A stretch of 64,000 nucleotides of DNA from positions 359,429,825-359,493,824 of the forward strand of contig NC_073693.1 in NCBI RefSeq assembly GCF_029784155.1, given 5' to 3'. Each line of letters opens with the position of its first letter. Position 1 is the first letter of the stretch. Source of the stretch: Uranotaenia lowii (taxonomy: Eukaryota > Arthropoda > Insecta > Diptera > Culicidae). Position numbers and translations under genes: made by a program. The notes below the pieces were generated by a model. That model saw only the letters and a program-made list of their open reading frames with translations. It was not told where the DNA came from and ran no database searches. Below are positions 1 through 12,449 of the stretch, one piece after another.

Positions 1-590
1 CACAGGCAGGAAGGCAGGCAGGGTCACTCTTCGCTTTGGTCCCCCGCAGAAAACATGGGCTTGCAAGATGAGGCGATTCGTAACTTTTCACTGCGATGTG
101 GACCTGACAATTTTAAATAGACTTTTTGTGAGACTAAAATTTTTCTAAAAAGGTTTCTCTCAACAATTTTGTGAAAAACTAAAAAATCGGTCTTTCCATA
201 ACTTTAACATCCATTTGTCTGTGGCTCTCTAACAGCTTTTTGCGATTTTATGACAGATTGATTGTTTGAAAAGACAAAATATGATTTGTTTGCTTTGAGA
301 CTAGCATTACGTCCAAATAGCCTGCCAGAATCGTGACGACGATGCGAAGTCCGGACACTAATGAGATGCAAGTGGTTGATCCGATTTGGACCTAACAAAT
401 TGCTCGCTGGCGTCCTCGAAATTATTTGCCATGAAGTGTATAGTATGTTTATGCCTGGCCCATGCTTGAGCCAATAACATCAGAATTCGAGGGAACATGA
501 GACTTCTGGACGTGACTAAGATGTTGACATAAACATTCTTGACAGAATTTTAAATACCTGCATTTCCATCACAACCAATCAATAATTTTC
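1..590. other. Non-repetitive AT-rich flank, no gene seen
   Basis: No open frame with recognisable protein content and no RNA gene is visible. The only frames are short (64 aa or less) and of biased composition. The sequence becomes satellite at about 591 through a TTTTCAAAATTGTC transition. Confidence 0.5.
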
Positions 591-3500
591 AAAATTGTCA
601 AAATTGTCAAAATTGTCAAAACTGTCAAAACTGTCAAAATCGTCAAAATTGTCAAAATTGTCAAAATTGTCAAAATTATCAAAATTGTCAAAATTAACAA
701 AATTGTCAAAATTGTCAAAATGGTCAAAATTGTCGAAATTGTCAAAATGGTCAAAATTGTCAAAATTGTCAAAATTGTCAAAATTGTCAAAATTGTCAAA
801 ATTGTCAAAATTGTCAAAATGGTCAAAATGGTCAAAATTGTCAAAACTGTCAAAATTGTCAAAATTGTCAAAATTGTCAAATTTGTCAAAATCGTTTAAA
901 TTGTCAAAATTGTCAAAATTGTCAAAATTGTTAAAATTGACAAAATTGTCAAAATTGTAAAAATTGTCAAAATTGTCAAAATTGTCAAAATTGTAAAAAT
1001 TGTAAAAATTGTCAAAATTGCCAAAATAGTCAAAATTGTCAAAATTGTCAAAATTGTCAAAATTGTCAAAATTATCAAAATTGTCAAAATTGTCAAAATT
1101 GTCAAAATTGTCAAAATGGTCAAAATTGTCAAAATTGTCAAAATTGTCAAAATTGTCAAAATTGTCAAAATTGTCAAAATTGTCAAAATTGTCAAAATTG
1201 TCAAAATTGTCAAAATTGTCAAAATTGTCAAAATTGTCAAAATTGTCAAAATTGTCAAAATTGTCAAAATTGTCAAAATTGTCAAAATTGTCAAAATTGT
1301 CAAAATTGTCAAAATTGTCAAAATTGTCAAAATTGTCAAAATTGTCAAAATTGTCAAAATTGTCAAAATTGTCAAAATTGTCAAATTGTCAAAATTGTCA
1401 AAATTGTCAAAATTATCAAAATTGTCAAAATTGTCAAAATTGTCAAAATTGTCAAAATTGTCAAAATTGTCAAAATTGTCAAAATTGTCAAAATTGTCAA
1501 AATTGTCAAAATTGTCAAAATTGTCAAAATTGTCAAAATTGTCAAAATTGTCAAAATTGTCAAAATTGTCAAAATTGTCAAAATTGTCAAAATTGTCAAA
1601 TTGTCAAAATTGTCAAAATTGTCAAAATTGTCAAAATTGTCAAAATTGTCAAAATCGTTTAAATTGTCAAAATTGTCAAAATTGTCAAAATTGTCAAAAT
1701 TGTCAAAATTGTCAAAATTGTCAAAATTGTCAAAATTGTCAAAATTGTCAAAATTGTCAAAATTGTCAAAATTGTCAAAATTGTCAAAATTGTCAAAATT
1801 GTCAAAATTGTCAAAATTGTCAAAATTGTCAAAATTGTCAAAATTGTCAAAATTGTCAAAATTGTCAAAATTGTCAAAATTCAAATTGTCAAAATTGTCA
1901 AAATTGTCAAAATTGTCAAAATTGTCAAAATTGTCAAAATTGTCAAAATCGTTTAAATTGTCAAAATTGTCAAAATTGTCAAAATTGTCAAAATTGTCAA
2001 AATTGTCAAAATTGTCAAAATTGTCAAAATTGTCAAAACTGTCAAACTTGTAAAAATTGTCAAAATTGTCAAAATTGTCAAAATTGTCAAAATTGTCAAA
2101 ATTGTCAAAATTGTCAAAATTGTCAAAATTGTCAAAATTGTCAAAATTGTCAAAATTGTTAAAATTGTCAAAATTGTCAAAATTGTCAAAAATGTCAAAA
2201 TTATCAAAATTGTCAAAATTGCCAAAATAGTCAAAAAAGTCAAAATTGTCAAAGTCGTTAAAATTGCTCGAAATTGTCAAAATTGTATAAATTGTAAAAA
2301 TTGTCAAAATTGTATAAATTGTAAAAATTGTCAAAATTGTCAAAATTGTCAAAATTGTCAAAATTGTCAAAATTGTCAAATTTGTCAAAATCGTTTAAAT
2401 TGTCAAAATTGTCAAAACTGTCAAAATTGTCAAAATTGTCAAAATTGTCAAAATTGTCGAAATTGTCAAAATGGTCAAAATTGTCAAAATTGTCAAAATT
2501 GTCAAAATTGTCAAAATTGTCAAAATTGTCAAAATTGTCAAAATTGTTTAAATTGTCAAAATTGTCAAAATTGTCAAAATTGTCAAAATTGTCAAAATTG
2601 TCAAAATTGTCAAAATTGTCAAAATTGTCAAAATTGTCAAAATTGTCAAAATTGTCAAAATTGTCAAAATTGTCAAAATTGTCAAAATTGTCAAAATTGT
2701 CAAAATTGTCAAAATTGTCAAAATTGTCAAAATTGTCAAAATTGTCAAAATTGTCAAAATTGTCAAAATTGTCAAAATTGTCAAAATTGTCAAAATTGTC
2801 AAAATTGTCAAAATTGTCAAAATTGTCAAAATTGTCAAAATTGTCAAAATTGTCAAAATTGTCAAAATTATCAAAATTGTCAAAATTGTCAAAATTGTCA
2901 AAATTGTCAAAATTGTCAAAATGGTCAAAATGGTCAAAATTGTCAAAATTGTCAAAACTGTCAAAATTGTCAAAATTGTCAAAATTGTCAAATTTGTCAA
3001 AATCGTTTAAATTGTCAAAATTGTCAAAATTGTCAAAATTGTTAAAATTGACAAAATTGTCAAAATTGTAAAAATTGTCAAAATTGTCAAAATTGTCAAA
3101 ATTGTCAAAATTGTCAAAATTGTAAAAATTGTCAAAATTGTCAAAATGGTCAAAATGGTCAAAATTGTCAAAACTGTCAAAATTGTCAAAATTGTCAAAA
3201 TTGTCAAATTTGTCAAAATCGTTTAAATTGTCAAAATTGTCAAAATTGTCAAAATTGTCAAAATTGTTAAAATTGACAAAATTGTCAAAATTGTAAAAAT
3301 TGTCAAAATTGTCAAAATTGTCAAAATTGTAAAAATTGTAAAAATTGTCAAAATTGCCAAAATAGTCAAAATTGTCAAAATTGTCAAAATTGTCAAAATT
3401 GTCAAAATTGTCAAATTGTCAAAATTGTCAAAATTGTCAAAATTGTCAAAATTGTCAAAATTGTCAAAATTGTCAAAATTGTCAAAATTGTCAAAATTGT

Positions 3501-6500
3501 CAAAATTGTCAAAATTGTCAAAATTGTCAAAATTGTCAAAATTGTCAAAATTGTCAAAATTGTCAAAATTGTCAAAATTGTCAAAATTGTCAAAATTGTC
3601 AAAATTGTCAAAATTGTCAAAATTGTCAAAATTGTCAAAATTGTCAAAATTGTCAAAATTGTCAAAATTGTCAAAATTGTCAAAATTGTCAAAATTGTCA
3701 AAATTGTCAAAATTGTCAAAATTGTCAAAATTGTCAAAATTGTCAAAATTGTCAAAATTGTCAAAATTGTCAAAATTGTCAAAATTGTCAAAATTGTCAA
3801 AATTGTCAAAATTGTCAAAATTGTCAAAGTTGTCAAAATTGTCAAAATTGTCAAAATTGTCAAAATCGTTTAAATTGTCAAAATTGTCAAAATTGTCAAA
3901 ATTGTCAAAATTGTCAAAATTGTCAAAATTGTCAAAATTGTCAAAATTGTCAAAATTGTCAAAATTGTCAAAATTGTCAAAATTGTCAAAATTGTCAAAA
4001 TTGTCAAAATTGTCAAAATTGTCAAAATTGTCAAAATTGTCAAAATTGTCAAAATTGTCAAAATTGTCAAAATTGTCAAAATTGTCAAAATTGTCAAAAT
4101 CGTTTAATTTGTCAAAATTGTCAAAATTGTCAAAATTGTCAAAATTGTCAAAATTGTCAAAATTGTCAAAACTGTCAAACTTGTAAAAATTGTCAAAATT
4201 GTCAAAATTGTCAAAATTGTCAAAATTGTCAAAATTGTCAAAATTGTCAAAATTGTCAAAATTGTCAAAATTGTCAAAATTGTCAAAATTGTCAAAATTG
4301 TCAAAATTGTCAAAATTGTTAAAATTGTCAAAATTGTCAAAATTGTCAAAAATGTCAAAATTATCAAAATTGTCAAAATTGTCAAAATTGTCAAAATTGT
4401 CAAAATTGTCAAAATTGTCAAAATTGTCAAAATTGTCAAAATTGTCAAAATTGTCAAAATTGTCAAAATTGTCAAAATTGTCAAAATTGTCAAAATTGTC
4501 AAAATTGTCAAAATTGTCAAAATTGTCAAAATTGTCAAAATTGTCAAAATTGTCAAAATTGTCAAAATTGTCAAAATTGTCAAAATTGTCAAAATTGTCA
4601 AAATTGTCAAATTTGTCAAAATCGTTTAAATTGTCAAAATTGTCAAAACTGTCAAAATTGTCAAAATTGTCAAAATTGTCAAAATTGTCAAAATTGTCGA
4701 AATTGTCAAAATGGTCAAAATTGTCAAAATTGTCAAAATTGTCAAAATTGTCAAAATTGTCAAAATTGTCAAAATTGTCAAAATTGTCAAAATTGTCAAA
4801 ATTGTCAAAATTGTCAAAATTGTCAAAATTGTCAAAATTGTCAAAATTGTCAAAATTGTCAAAATTGTCAAAATTGTCAAAATTGTCAAAATTGTTTAAA
4901 TTGTCAAAATTGTCAAAATTGTCAAAATTGTCAAAATGGTCAAAATTGTCAAAATTGTCAAAATTGTCAAAATTGTCAAAATTGTCAAAATTGTCAAAAT
5001 TGTCAAAATTGTCAAAATTGTCAAAATTGTCAAAATTGTCAAAATTGTCAAAATTGTCAAAATCCTTTAAATTGTCAAAATTGTCAAAATTGTCAAAATT
5101 GTCAAAATTGTCAAAATTGTCAAAATTGTCAAAATTGTCAAAATTGTCAAAATTGTCAAAATTGTCAAAATTGTCAAAATTGTCAAAATTGTCAAAATTG
5201 TCAAAATTGTCAAAATTGTCAAAATTGTCAAAATTGTCAAAATTGTCAAAATTGTCAAAATTGTCAAAATTGTCAAAATCGTTTAAATTGTCAAAATTGT
5301 CAAAATTGTCAAAATTGTCAAAATTGTCAAAATTGTCAAAATTGTCAAAATTGTCAAAATTGTCAAAATTGTCAAAACTGTCAAACTTGTAAAAATTGTC
5401 AAAATTGTCAAAATTGTCAAAATTGTCAAAATTGTCAAAATTGTCAAAATTGTCAAAATTGTCAAAATTGTCAAAATTGTCAAAATTGTCAAAATTGTCA
5501 AAATTGTCAAAATTGTTAAAATTGTCAAAATTGTCAAAATTGTCAAAAATGTCAAAATTATCAAAATTGTCAAAATTGCCAAAATTGTCAAAAAAGTCAA
5601 AATTGTCAAAGTCGTTAAAATTGCTCGAAATTGTCAAAATTGTCAAAATTGTAAAAATTGTAAAAATTGTATAAATTGTAAAAATTGTCAAAATTGTCAA
5701 AATTGTCAAAATTGTCAAAATTGTCAAAATTGTCAAAATTGTCAAATTTGTCAAAATCGTTTAAATTGTCAAAATTGTCAAAACTGTCAAAATTGTCAAA
5801 ATTGTCAAAATTGTCAAAATTGTCGAAATTGTCAAAATGGTCAAAATTGTCAAAATTGTCAAAATTGTCAAAATTGTCAAAATTGTCAAAATTGTCAAAA
5901 TTGTTTAAATTGTCAAAATTGTCAAAACTGTCAAAATTGTCAAAATTGTCAAAATGGTCAAAATTGTCAAAATTGTCAAAATTGTCAAAATTGTCAAAAT
6001 TGTCAAAATTGTCAAATTTGTCAAAATCGTTTAAATTGTCAAAATTGTCAAAATTGTCAAAATTGTCAAAATTGTCAAAATTGTCAAAATTGTCAAAGTT
6101 GTCAAAATTGTCAAAATTGTCAAAATTGTCAAAACTGTCAAAACTGTCAAAATCGTCAAAATTGTCAAAATTGTCAAAATTGTCAAAATTATCAAAATTG
6201 TCAAAATTAACAAAATTGTTAAAATTGTCAAAATTGTCAAAATGGTCAAAATTGTCAAAATTGTCAAAATTGTCAAAATTGTCAAAATTGTCAAAATTGT
6301 CAAAATTGTCAAAATTGTCAAAATGGTCAAAATGGTCAAAATTGTCAAAATTGTCAAAACTGTCAAAATTGTCAAAATTGTCAAAATTGTCAAATTTGTC
6401 AAAATCGTTTAAATTGTCAAAATTGTCAAAATTGTCAAAATTGTTAAAATTGACAAAATTGTCAAAATTGTAAAAATTGTCAAAATTGTCAAAATTGTCA

Positions 6501-9500
6501 AAATTGTAAAAATTGTAAAAATTGTCAAAATTGCCAAAATTGTCAAAATTGTCAAAATTGTCAAAATTGTCTAAATTGTCAAAATTGTCAAAATTATCAA
6601 AATTGTCAAATTTGTCAAAATTGTCAAAATTGTCAAAATTGTCAAAATTGTCAAAATTGTCAAAATTGTCAAAATTGTCAAAATTGTCAAAATTGTCAAA
6701 ATTGTCAAAATTGTCAAAATTGTCAAAATTGTCAAAATTGTCAAAATTGTCAAAATTGTCAAAATTGTCAAAATTGTCAAAATTGTCAAAATTGTCAAAA
6801 TTGTCAAAATTGTCAAAATTGTCAAAATTGTCAAAATTGTCAAAATTGTCAAAATTGTCAAAATTGTCAAAATTGTCAAAATTGTCAAAATTGTCAAAAT
6901 TGTCAAAATTGTCAAAATTGTCAAAATTGTCAAAATTGTCAAAATTGTCAAAATTGTCAAAATTGTCAAAATTGTCAAAATTGTCAAAATTGTCAAAATT
7001 GTCAAAATTGTCAAAATTGTCAAAATTGTCAAAATTGTCAAAATTGTCAAAATTGTCAAAATTGTCAAAATTGTCAAAATTGTCAAAATTGTCAAAATTG
7101 TCAAAATTGTCAAAATTGTCAAAATTGTCAAAATTGTCAAAATTGTCAAAATTGTCAAAATTGTCAAAATTGTCAAAATTGTCAAAATTGTCAAAATTGT
7201 CAAAATTATCAAAGTTGTCAAAATTGTCAAAATTGTCAAAATTGTCAAAATTGTCAAAATTGTCAAAATTGTCAAAATTGTCAAAATTGTCAAAATTGTC
7301 AAAATTGTCAAAATTGTCAAAATTGTCAAAATTGTCAAAATTGTCAAAATTGTCAAAATTGTCAAAATTGTCAAAATTGTCAAAAATTGTCAAAATTGTC
7401 AAAATTGTCAAAATTGTCAAAATTGTCAAAATTGTCAAAATTGTCAAAATTGTCAAAATTGTCAAAATTGTCAAAATTGTCAAAATTGTCAAAATTGTCA
7501 AAATTGTCAAAATTGTCAAAATCGTTTAAATTGTCAAAATTGTCAAAATTGTCAAAATTGTCAAAACTGTCAAACTTGTAAAAATTGTCAAAATTGTCAA
7601 AATTGTCAAAATTGTCAAAATTGTCAAAATTGTCAAAATTGTCAAAATTGTTAAAATTGTCAAAATTGTCAAAATTGTCAAAAATGTCAAAATTGTCAAA
7701 ATTGTCAAAATTGCCAAAATAGTCAAAAAAGTCAAAATTGTCAAAGTCGTTAAAATTGCTCGAAATTGTCAAAATTGTCAGAATTGTAAAAATTGTAAAA
7801 ATTGTAAAAATTGTAAAAATTGTAAAAATTGTCAAAATTGTCAAAATTGTCAAAATTGTCAAAATTGTCAAATTTGTCAAAATCGTTTAAATTGTCAAAA
7901 TTGTCAAAACTGTCAAAATTGTCAAAATTGTCAAAATTGTCAAAATTGTCAAAATTGTCGAAATTGTCAAAATGGTCAAAATTGTCAAAATTGTCAAAAT
8001 TGTCAAAATTGTCAAAATTGTCAAAATTGTCAAAATTGTCAAAATTGTCAAAATTGTCAAAATTGTCAAAATTGTCAAAATTGTCAAAATTGTCAAAATT
8101 GTCAAAATTGTCAAAATTGTCAAAATTGTTTAAATTGTCAAAATTGTCAAAATTGTCAAAATTGTCAAAATGGTCAAAATTGTCAAAATTGTCAAAATTG
8201 TCAAAATTGTCAAAATTGTCAAATTTGTCAAAATCGTTTAAATTGTCAAAATTGTCAAAATTGTCAAAATTGTCAAAATTGTCAAAATTGTCAAAATTGT
8301 CAAAATTGTCAAAATTGTCAAAATTGTCAAAATTGTCAAAATTTTAAAAATTGTCAAAATTGTCAAAATTGTCAAAATTGTCAAAATTGTCAAAATTGTC
8401 AAAATTGTCAAAATTGTAGAAATTGTCAAAATTGTCAAAATTGTTAAAATTGTCAAAATTGTCAAAATTGTCAAAATTGTCAAAAATGTCAAAATTGTCA
8501 AAATTGTCAAAATTGCCAAAAAAGTCAAAATAGTCAAAATTGTCAAAGTTGTTAAAATTGCTCGAAATTGTCAAAATTGTCAAAATTGTAAAAATTGTAA
8601 AAATTGTAAAAATTGTAAAAATTGTAAAAATTGTCAAAATTGTTAAAATTGTCAAAATTGTCAAATTTGTCAAAATCGTTTAAATTGTCAAAATTGTCAA
8701 AACTGTCAAAATTGTCAAAATTGTCAAAATTGTCAAAATTGTCAAAATTGTCGAAATTGTCAAAATGGTCAAAATTGTCAAAATTGTCAAAATTGTCAAA
8801 ATTGTCAAAATTGTCAAAATTGTCAAAATTGTCAAAATTGTCAAAATTGTCAAAATTGTCAAAATTGTCAAAATTGTCAAAATTGTCAAAATTGTCAAAA
8901 TTGTCAAAATTGTCAAAATTGTCAAAATTGTCAAAATTGTCAAAATTGTCAAAATTGTCAAAATTGTCAAAATTGTCAAAATTGTCAAAATGGTCAAAAT
9001 TGTCAAAATCGTTTAAATTGTCAAAATTGTCAAAATTGTCAAAATTGTCAAAATTGTCAAAATTGTCAAAACTGTCAAAATTGTAAAAATTGTCAAAATT
9101 GTCAAAATTGTTAAAATTGTCAAAATTGTCAAAATTGTCAAAATTGTTAAAATTGTCAAAATTGTCAAAATTGTCAAAAATGTCAAAATTGTCAAAAATG
9201 TCAAAATTGTCAAAATTGTCAAAATTGCCAAAATAGTCAAAATTGTCAAAATTGTCAAAATTGTCAAAATTGTAAAAATTGTAAAAATTGTCAAAATTGT
9301 CAAAATTGTAAAAATTGTAAAAATTGTAAAAATTGTCAAAATTGTCAAAATTGTCAAAATTGTCAAAATTGTCAAAATTGTCAAATTTGTCAAAATCGTT
9401 TAAATAGTCAAAATTGTCAAAACTGTCAAAATTGTCAAAATTGTCAAAATTGTCAAAATTGCCAAAATTGTCAAAATGGTCAAAATGGTCAAAATTGTCA

Positions 9501-9883
9501 AAATTGTCAAAATTGTCAAAATTGTCAAAATTGTCAAAATTGTCAAAATTGTCAAAATTGTCAAAATTGTCAAAATTGTCAAAATTGTCAAAATTGTCAA
9601 AATTGTCAAATTTGTCAAAATCGTTTAAATTGTCAAAATTGTCAAAATTGTCAAAATTGTCAAAATTGTCAAAATTGTCAAAATTGTCAAAATTGTCAAA
9701 ATTGTCAAAATTGTCAAAGTTGTCAAAATTGTCAAAATAGTCAAAATTGTCAAAATTGTCAAAATTGTCAAAATTGTCAAAATTGTCAAAATTGTCAAAA
9801 TTGTCAAAATTGTCAAAATTGTCAAAATTATCGAAATTGTAAAAATTGTCAAAGTCGTTAAAATTGCTCGAAATTGTCAAAAT
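591..9883. repeat. 9-bp satellite array, unit TTGTCAAAA (about 9.3 kb, roughly 1,000 units)
   Basis: The unit TTGTCAAAA repeats head to tail without a change of strand. Variants are substitutions (TGGTCAAAA, CTGTCAAAA, TTATCAAAA, TTGTAAAAA, TTGTCGAAA) and a few indels (TCGTTTAAA blocks; phase slips near 1385, 1601, 1880 and 7381). The variants recur as ordered cassettes: TTTGTCAAAATCGTTTAAA, then CTGTCAAAA, then TTGTCGAAATTGTCAAAATGG; and elsewhere a CTGTCAAACTTGTAAAAA block followed by a GTTAAAATTGCTCGAAATTG block. The TTGTCGAAATTGTCAAAATGG marker occurs near 731, 2455, 4695, 5821, 7956 and 8749. Both edges are more diverged than the core. The unit is a multiple of three, so most frames stay open for hundreds of codons (LSK, NCQ, IVK, TIL, DNF repeats); these are not genes. 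Confidence 0.98.
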
Positions 9884-11296
9884 CTCTTTTTTTTCTCATT
9901 TTGGATATTTGCTACTTATAGCTACAATTTTCTTTGATGAACCGTTTCTTTTAAGATTAATTTCAACAGCAAAACATTTTTTGCTTTAGTTTTTCTAGTT
10001 TGACCTATTTTAAACTCTCATATGGCAATACATACATCAATTACCTTGTAATTATTCAACTGCCTAGTTAATTTTTCGCTTCTTGTTTTGGAATCTTTCT
10101 CAATCGTCTTCGTACTGGAAAGTTTTACATATCGACATTGAAGATTTTTATCAAACTTCCAAAACAAAGGATTTTATAATCACCGGAATTCCACAGTCAA
10201 TCGCAGCGAAACGGTCTTCGTGACTATTACCTCGTTAACATAAGAAAGAACCGAGGGTTCAATTAAAAGAAAAAAAACGTCACTAGGTAAATCGTGATTC
10301 TTCACTCGAACGTAAGGGAATTCAAACCGGACAAATCACGGAACATTCTCGGGTGACCAATTGTTGTCGGCGACCCCCAATCGGTTGCTGCTGATGTTGC
10401 ATTACCTCAACCTAGTTCCTTCGGTGGGATTTGGAGGCTAATCAAATCACGTCAAAGGAAGTGAGGAAGCAAAAAAAAAAGCATTCCTTACACTGGCCTG
10501 GAATCGAATGCAAACAACACACAACAAACAAATGAGGTCGGAATCGGTCAGAAGACCTTGGAATGCTTCTCGGGGAGAGACTTGTTGGCTACGAACGATA
10601 CCGGCCGATAATAAAAAATAAAGGTAGTCAGTTAGTTCACCATCATAAAATCGTCTTAGCTTGATTTGTCTTTTCCTCAACAACATAAATCGGCAGGAAG
10701 AGGTCGATAAAAAAATCCACACCGATAACCCGGCTCGGACTAAGCCAATGCAGGTTGCAGCGGTTTGATTGTTTTATGATTGCAATGAAAAGTAGTTTTC
10801 CATCGATTTTTGAACATCGAGAAGTTGTATTGAAAACAGCTAACTTCTTCAAATCAACATCAGAATGATACGCGAAATGTATTGAAACGACGTGAGCGTT
10901 CTATGGTGTTCACAATTATAATTTTAAGAAACAAAATTTCATTATGTTTTTTGGAAAAAGGGTTTTATACATCCCATTTTGAGATTTTATGTAAATTTGA
11001 AAAAAACACTGACCTGTTTTATATAAACGCCGGATCTAATCCTCGTCAAGTTCCTAACTTGGTGGTATTAATCTCTGTAGACACTACATAGTGTTAATCC
11101 TCGTTCGAGTTGACAAAGTACCTACTCTCGTCGATTTTTTTTAATATAATGGACAAAAAACTACTTTCCCGGATATTTCTTCCACAATTTTTGTTCTTTC
11201 AGGGAAAATTAAACACTTTTTACTGCCAAAAAACGTTTTCAATTTGCCCATTTTTCTCAAAGGTTACTGTGATAATTCAAACGAGAGAATTAGGTG
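9884..11296. other. Single-copy-looking interval, no gene seen
   Basis: This 1.4 kb stretch holds only short frames (91 aa or less) with no recognisable domain. There is no repeat with another part of the window that I can see. It separates the satellite from the nested element cluster. Confidence 0.4.
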
Positions 11297-11487
11297 TAGG
11301 GGAAAAGTTCATATAACGCCCCATGTGGCTAATACGCGCCACCCTTGTTCTGATGAATCTGAATCATGCTGTGATTGGTCATGGCAAGTTTGAATTTTTC
11401 CTTAAAATGCCTCTGTGTTAGTGAACCTGTATATAAGAGAAGTGACATCTGAAACTCAAAATTCCAATCGAGCAAAAGAACTGTCAA

Positions 11488-12449
11488 CGAAAAATAAAAA
11501 AAAAGGTAAAATTTACCTTTTTGCGAGGTGAATTTTTCCCACCCCTCTTTCGAGGTAAATTTTACCTTTTTTTCATTCACCGAGCAAAAAGGTTAATTTT
11601 ACCTTTTTTTCCATTTACCTAGGAAAAAGGTAAATTTTACCTTTTTCGCATTTATCTAGCAAAATAGTAAATAATACCGTTTTCCCATTTACTGATTTAA
11701 AAGGTAAATGCTGGTTGGTTTAATTGTTTTCTTCAATAAGAATTAAAAAATACAAAATTCTTTCAAAAATGATATTTAATGGAGATAAATAGGGACTGGT
11801 AATTCGGCTTCGCGTTCTTCTGAGCCGCTATGGCCGCTGAATCCACTTGCGTTGCGTACATTCATGGCCTCCTCCGTTCGACTAATCCGATCAGGTTCGG
11901 CTTTTCCGGCTGGAGGATGACGTGGAATACACCTCAAAGCTCTATGGGCCGATCTGAAACCAAATCAATAGTATTATGACGAGAACCAGCACAACTAAAT
12001 GATATTTAAGAACACTTACCATTCTATTCCGCAAAAGCAAAACTTGTTCCTAGAATGACAAAACAGCTTAACCTCAATGAACGGGTTCGGCGAATAGTTA
12101 CTTTTTTTTTAGAAGAATTGTACCGTTTTGTTTAGCTCAATCCAGATCAATTACACCTCGCTACGAGGTAAGTTTTACCTTATTTGGATTTACCTTTTTT
12201 TCTAGGTGAATTATACTTTTTTATCGAGCTCAATTCAGGTGAACTTCACCTCGCTACGAGGTAAGATTTACCTTTTTTGGATTCACCTTTTTTCTCGGTG
12301 AATTTTACCTTTTTTCCAACCTCGATTCAGGTAAATTTTACCTCACTGTGAGGTGAGTTTCACCTCGAAGAGGTAGAAGTTACCTTTTTGGCTTTCACGA
12401 GCGATCACCTTTGCTAACTCGGTAAATTTAACCATTTTATTATTTTCCG
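11488..12449. mobile_element. Foldback-type element built of GGTAAATTTTACC palindromic subrepeats
   Basis: Both ends consist of several short palindromes of the form GGTAAATTTTACC or GAGGTGAATTTCACCTC separated by T-runs (11509-11710 and 12160-12440). They flank a non-palindromic core at about 11711-12150. The extreme ends CGAAAAATAA and TTATTTTCCG are imperfect inverted repeats. TGTCAA occurs directly outside both (11482-11487 and 12450-12455), a possible 6-bp target duplication that could be chance. The core contains a candidate spliced minus-strand ORF. A fragment of the same family lies at 20475-20575, also ending in ATTTTCCGTG. I cannot name the superfamily. Confidence 0.6.
11776..12020 (-). 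pseudogene. Candidate two-exon fragment inside the foldback element
   Basis: On the minus strand a textbook donor (G|GTAAGTG at 12020/12019) and acceptor (TTTGGTTTCAG, ending at 11954) bound a 66-bp intron (11954-12019), a usual insect intron size. The downstream exon (11953 to the TAA at 11776-11778) has a 58-codon open frame, including RCIPRHPPAGKAEPDRISR and ending in PVPIYLH. The upstream exon does not join in frame: the frame leading into the open reading meets TGA at the junction, and the other two meet stops soon after. So this is a decayed gene, an untranslated-exon splice, or coincidence. The protein is not recognised. The G+C content is higher than the surrounding A/T palindromes. 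Confidence 0.3.

Noticed and set aside
591..9883. Many long open frames (up to 843 codons of DNF, LSK, NCQ, IVK or TIL repeats)
   Set aside because: The 9-bp unit is a multiple of three and lacks stops in most frames, so openness is automatic on both strands. Frames end only at unit variants, and there is no start context or non-repeat domain.
591..9883. CRISPR array
   Set aside because: No repeat-spacer alternation: the array is a continuous 9-bp tandem without unique spacers, and the genome is eukaryotic.
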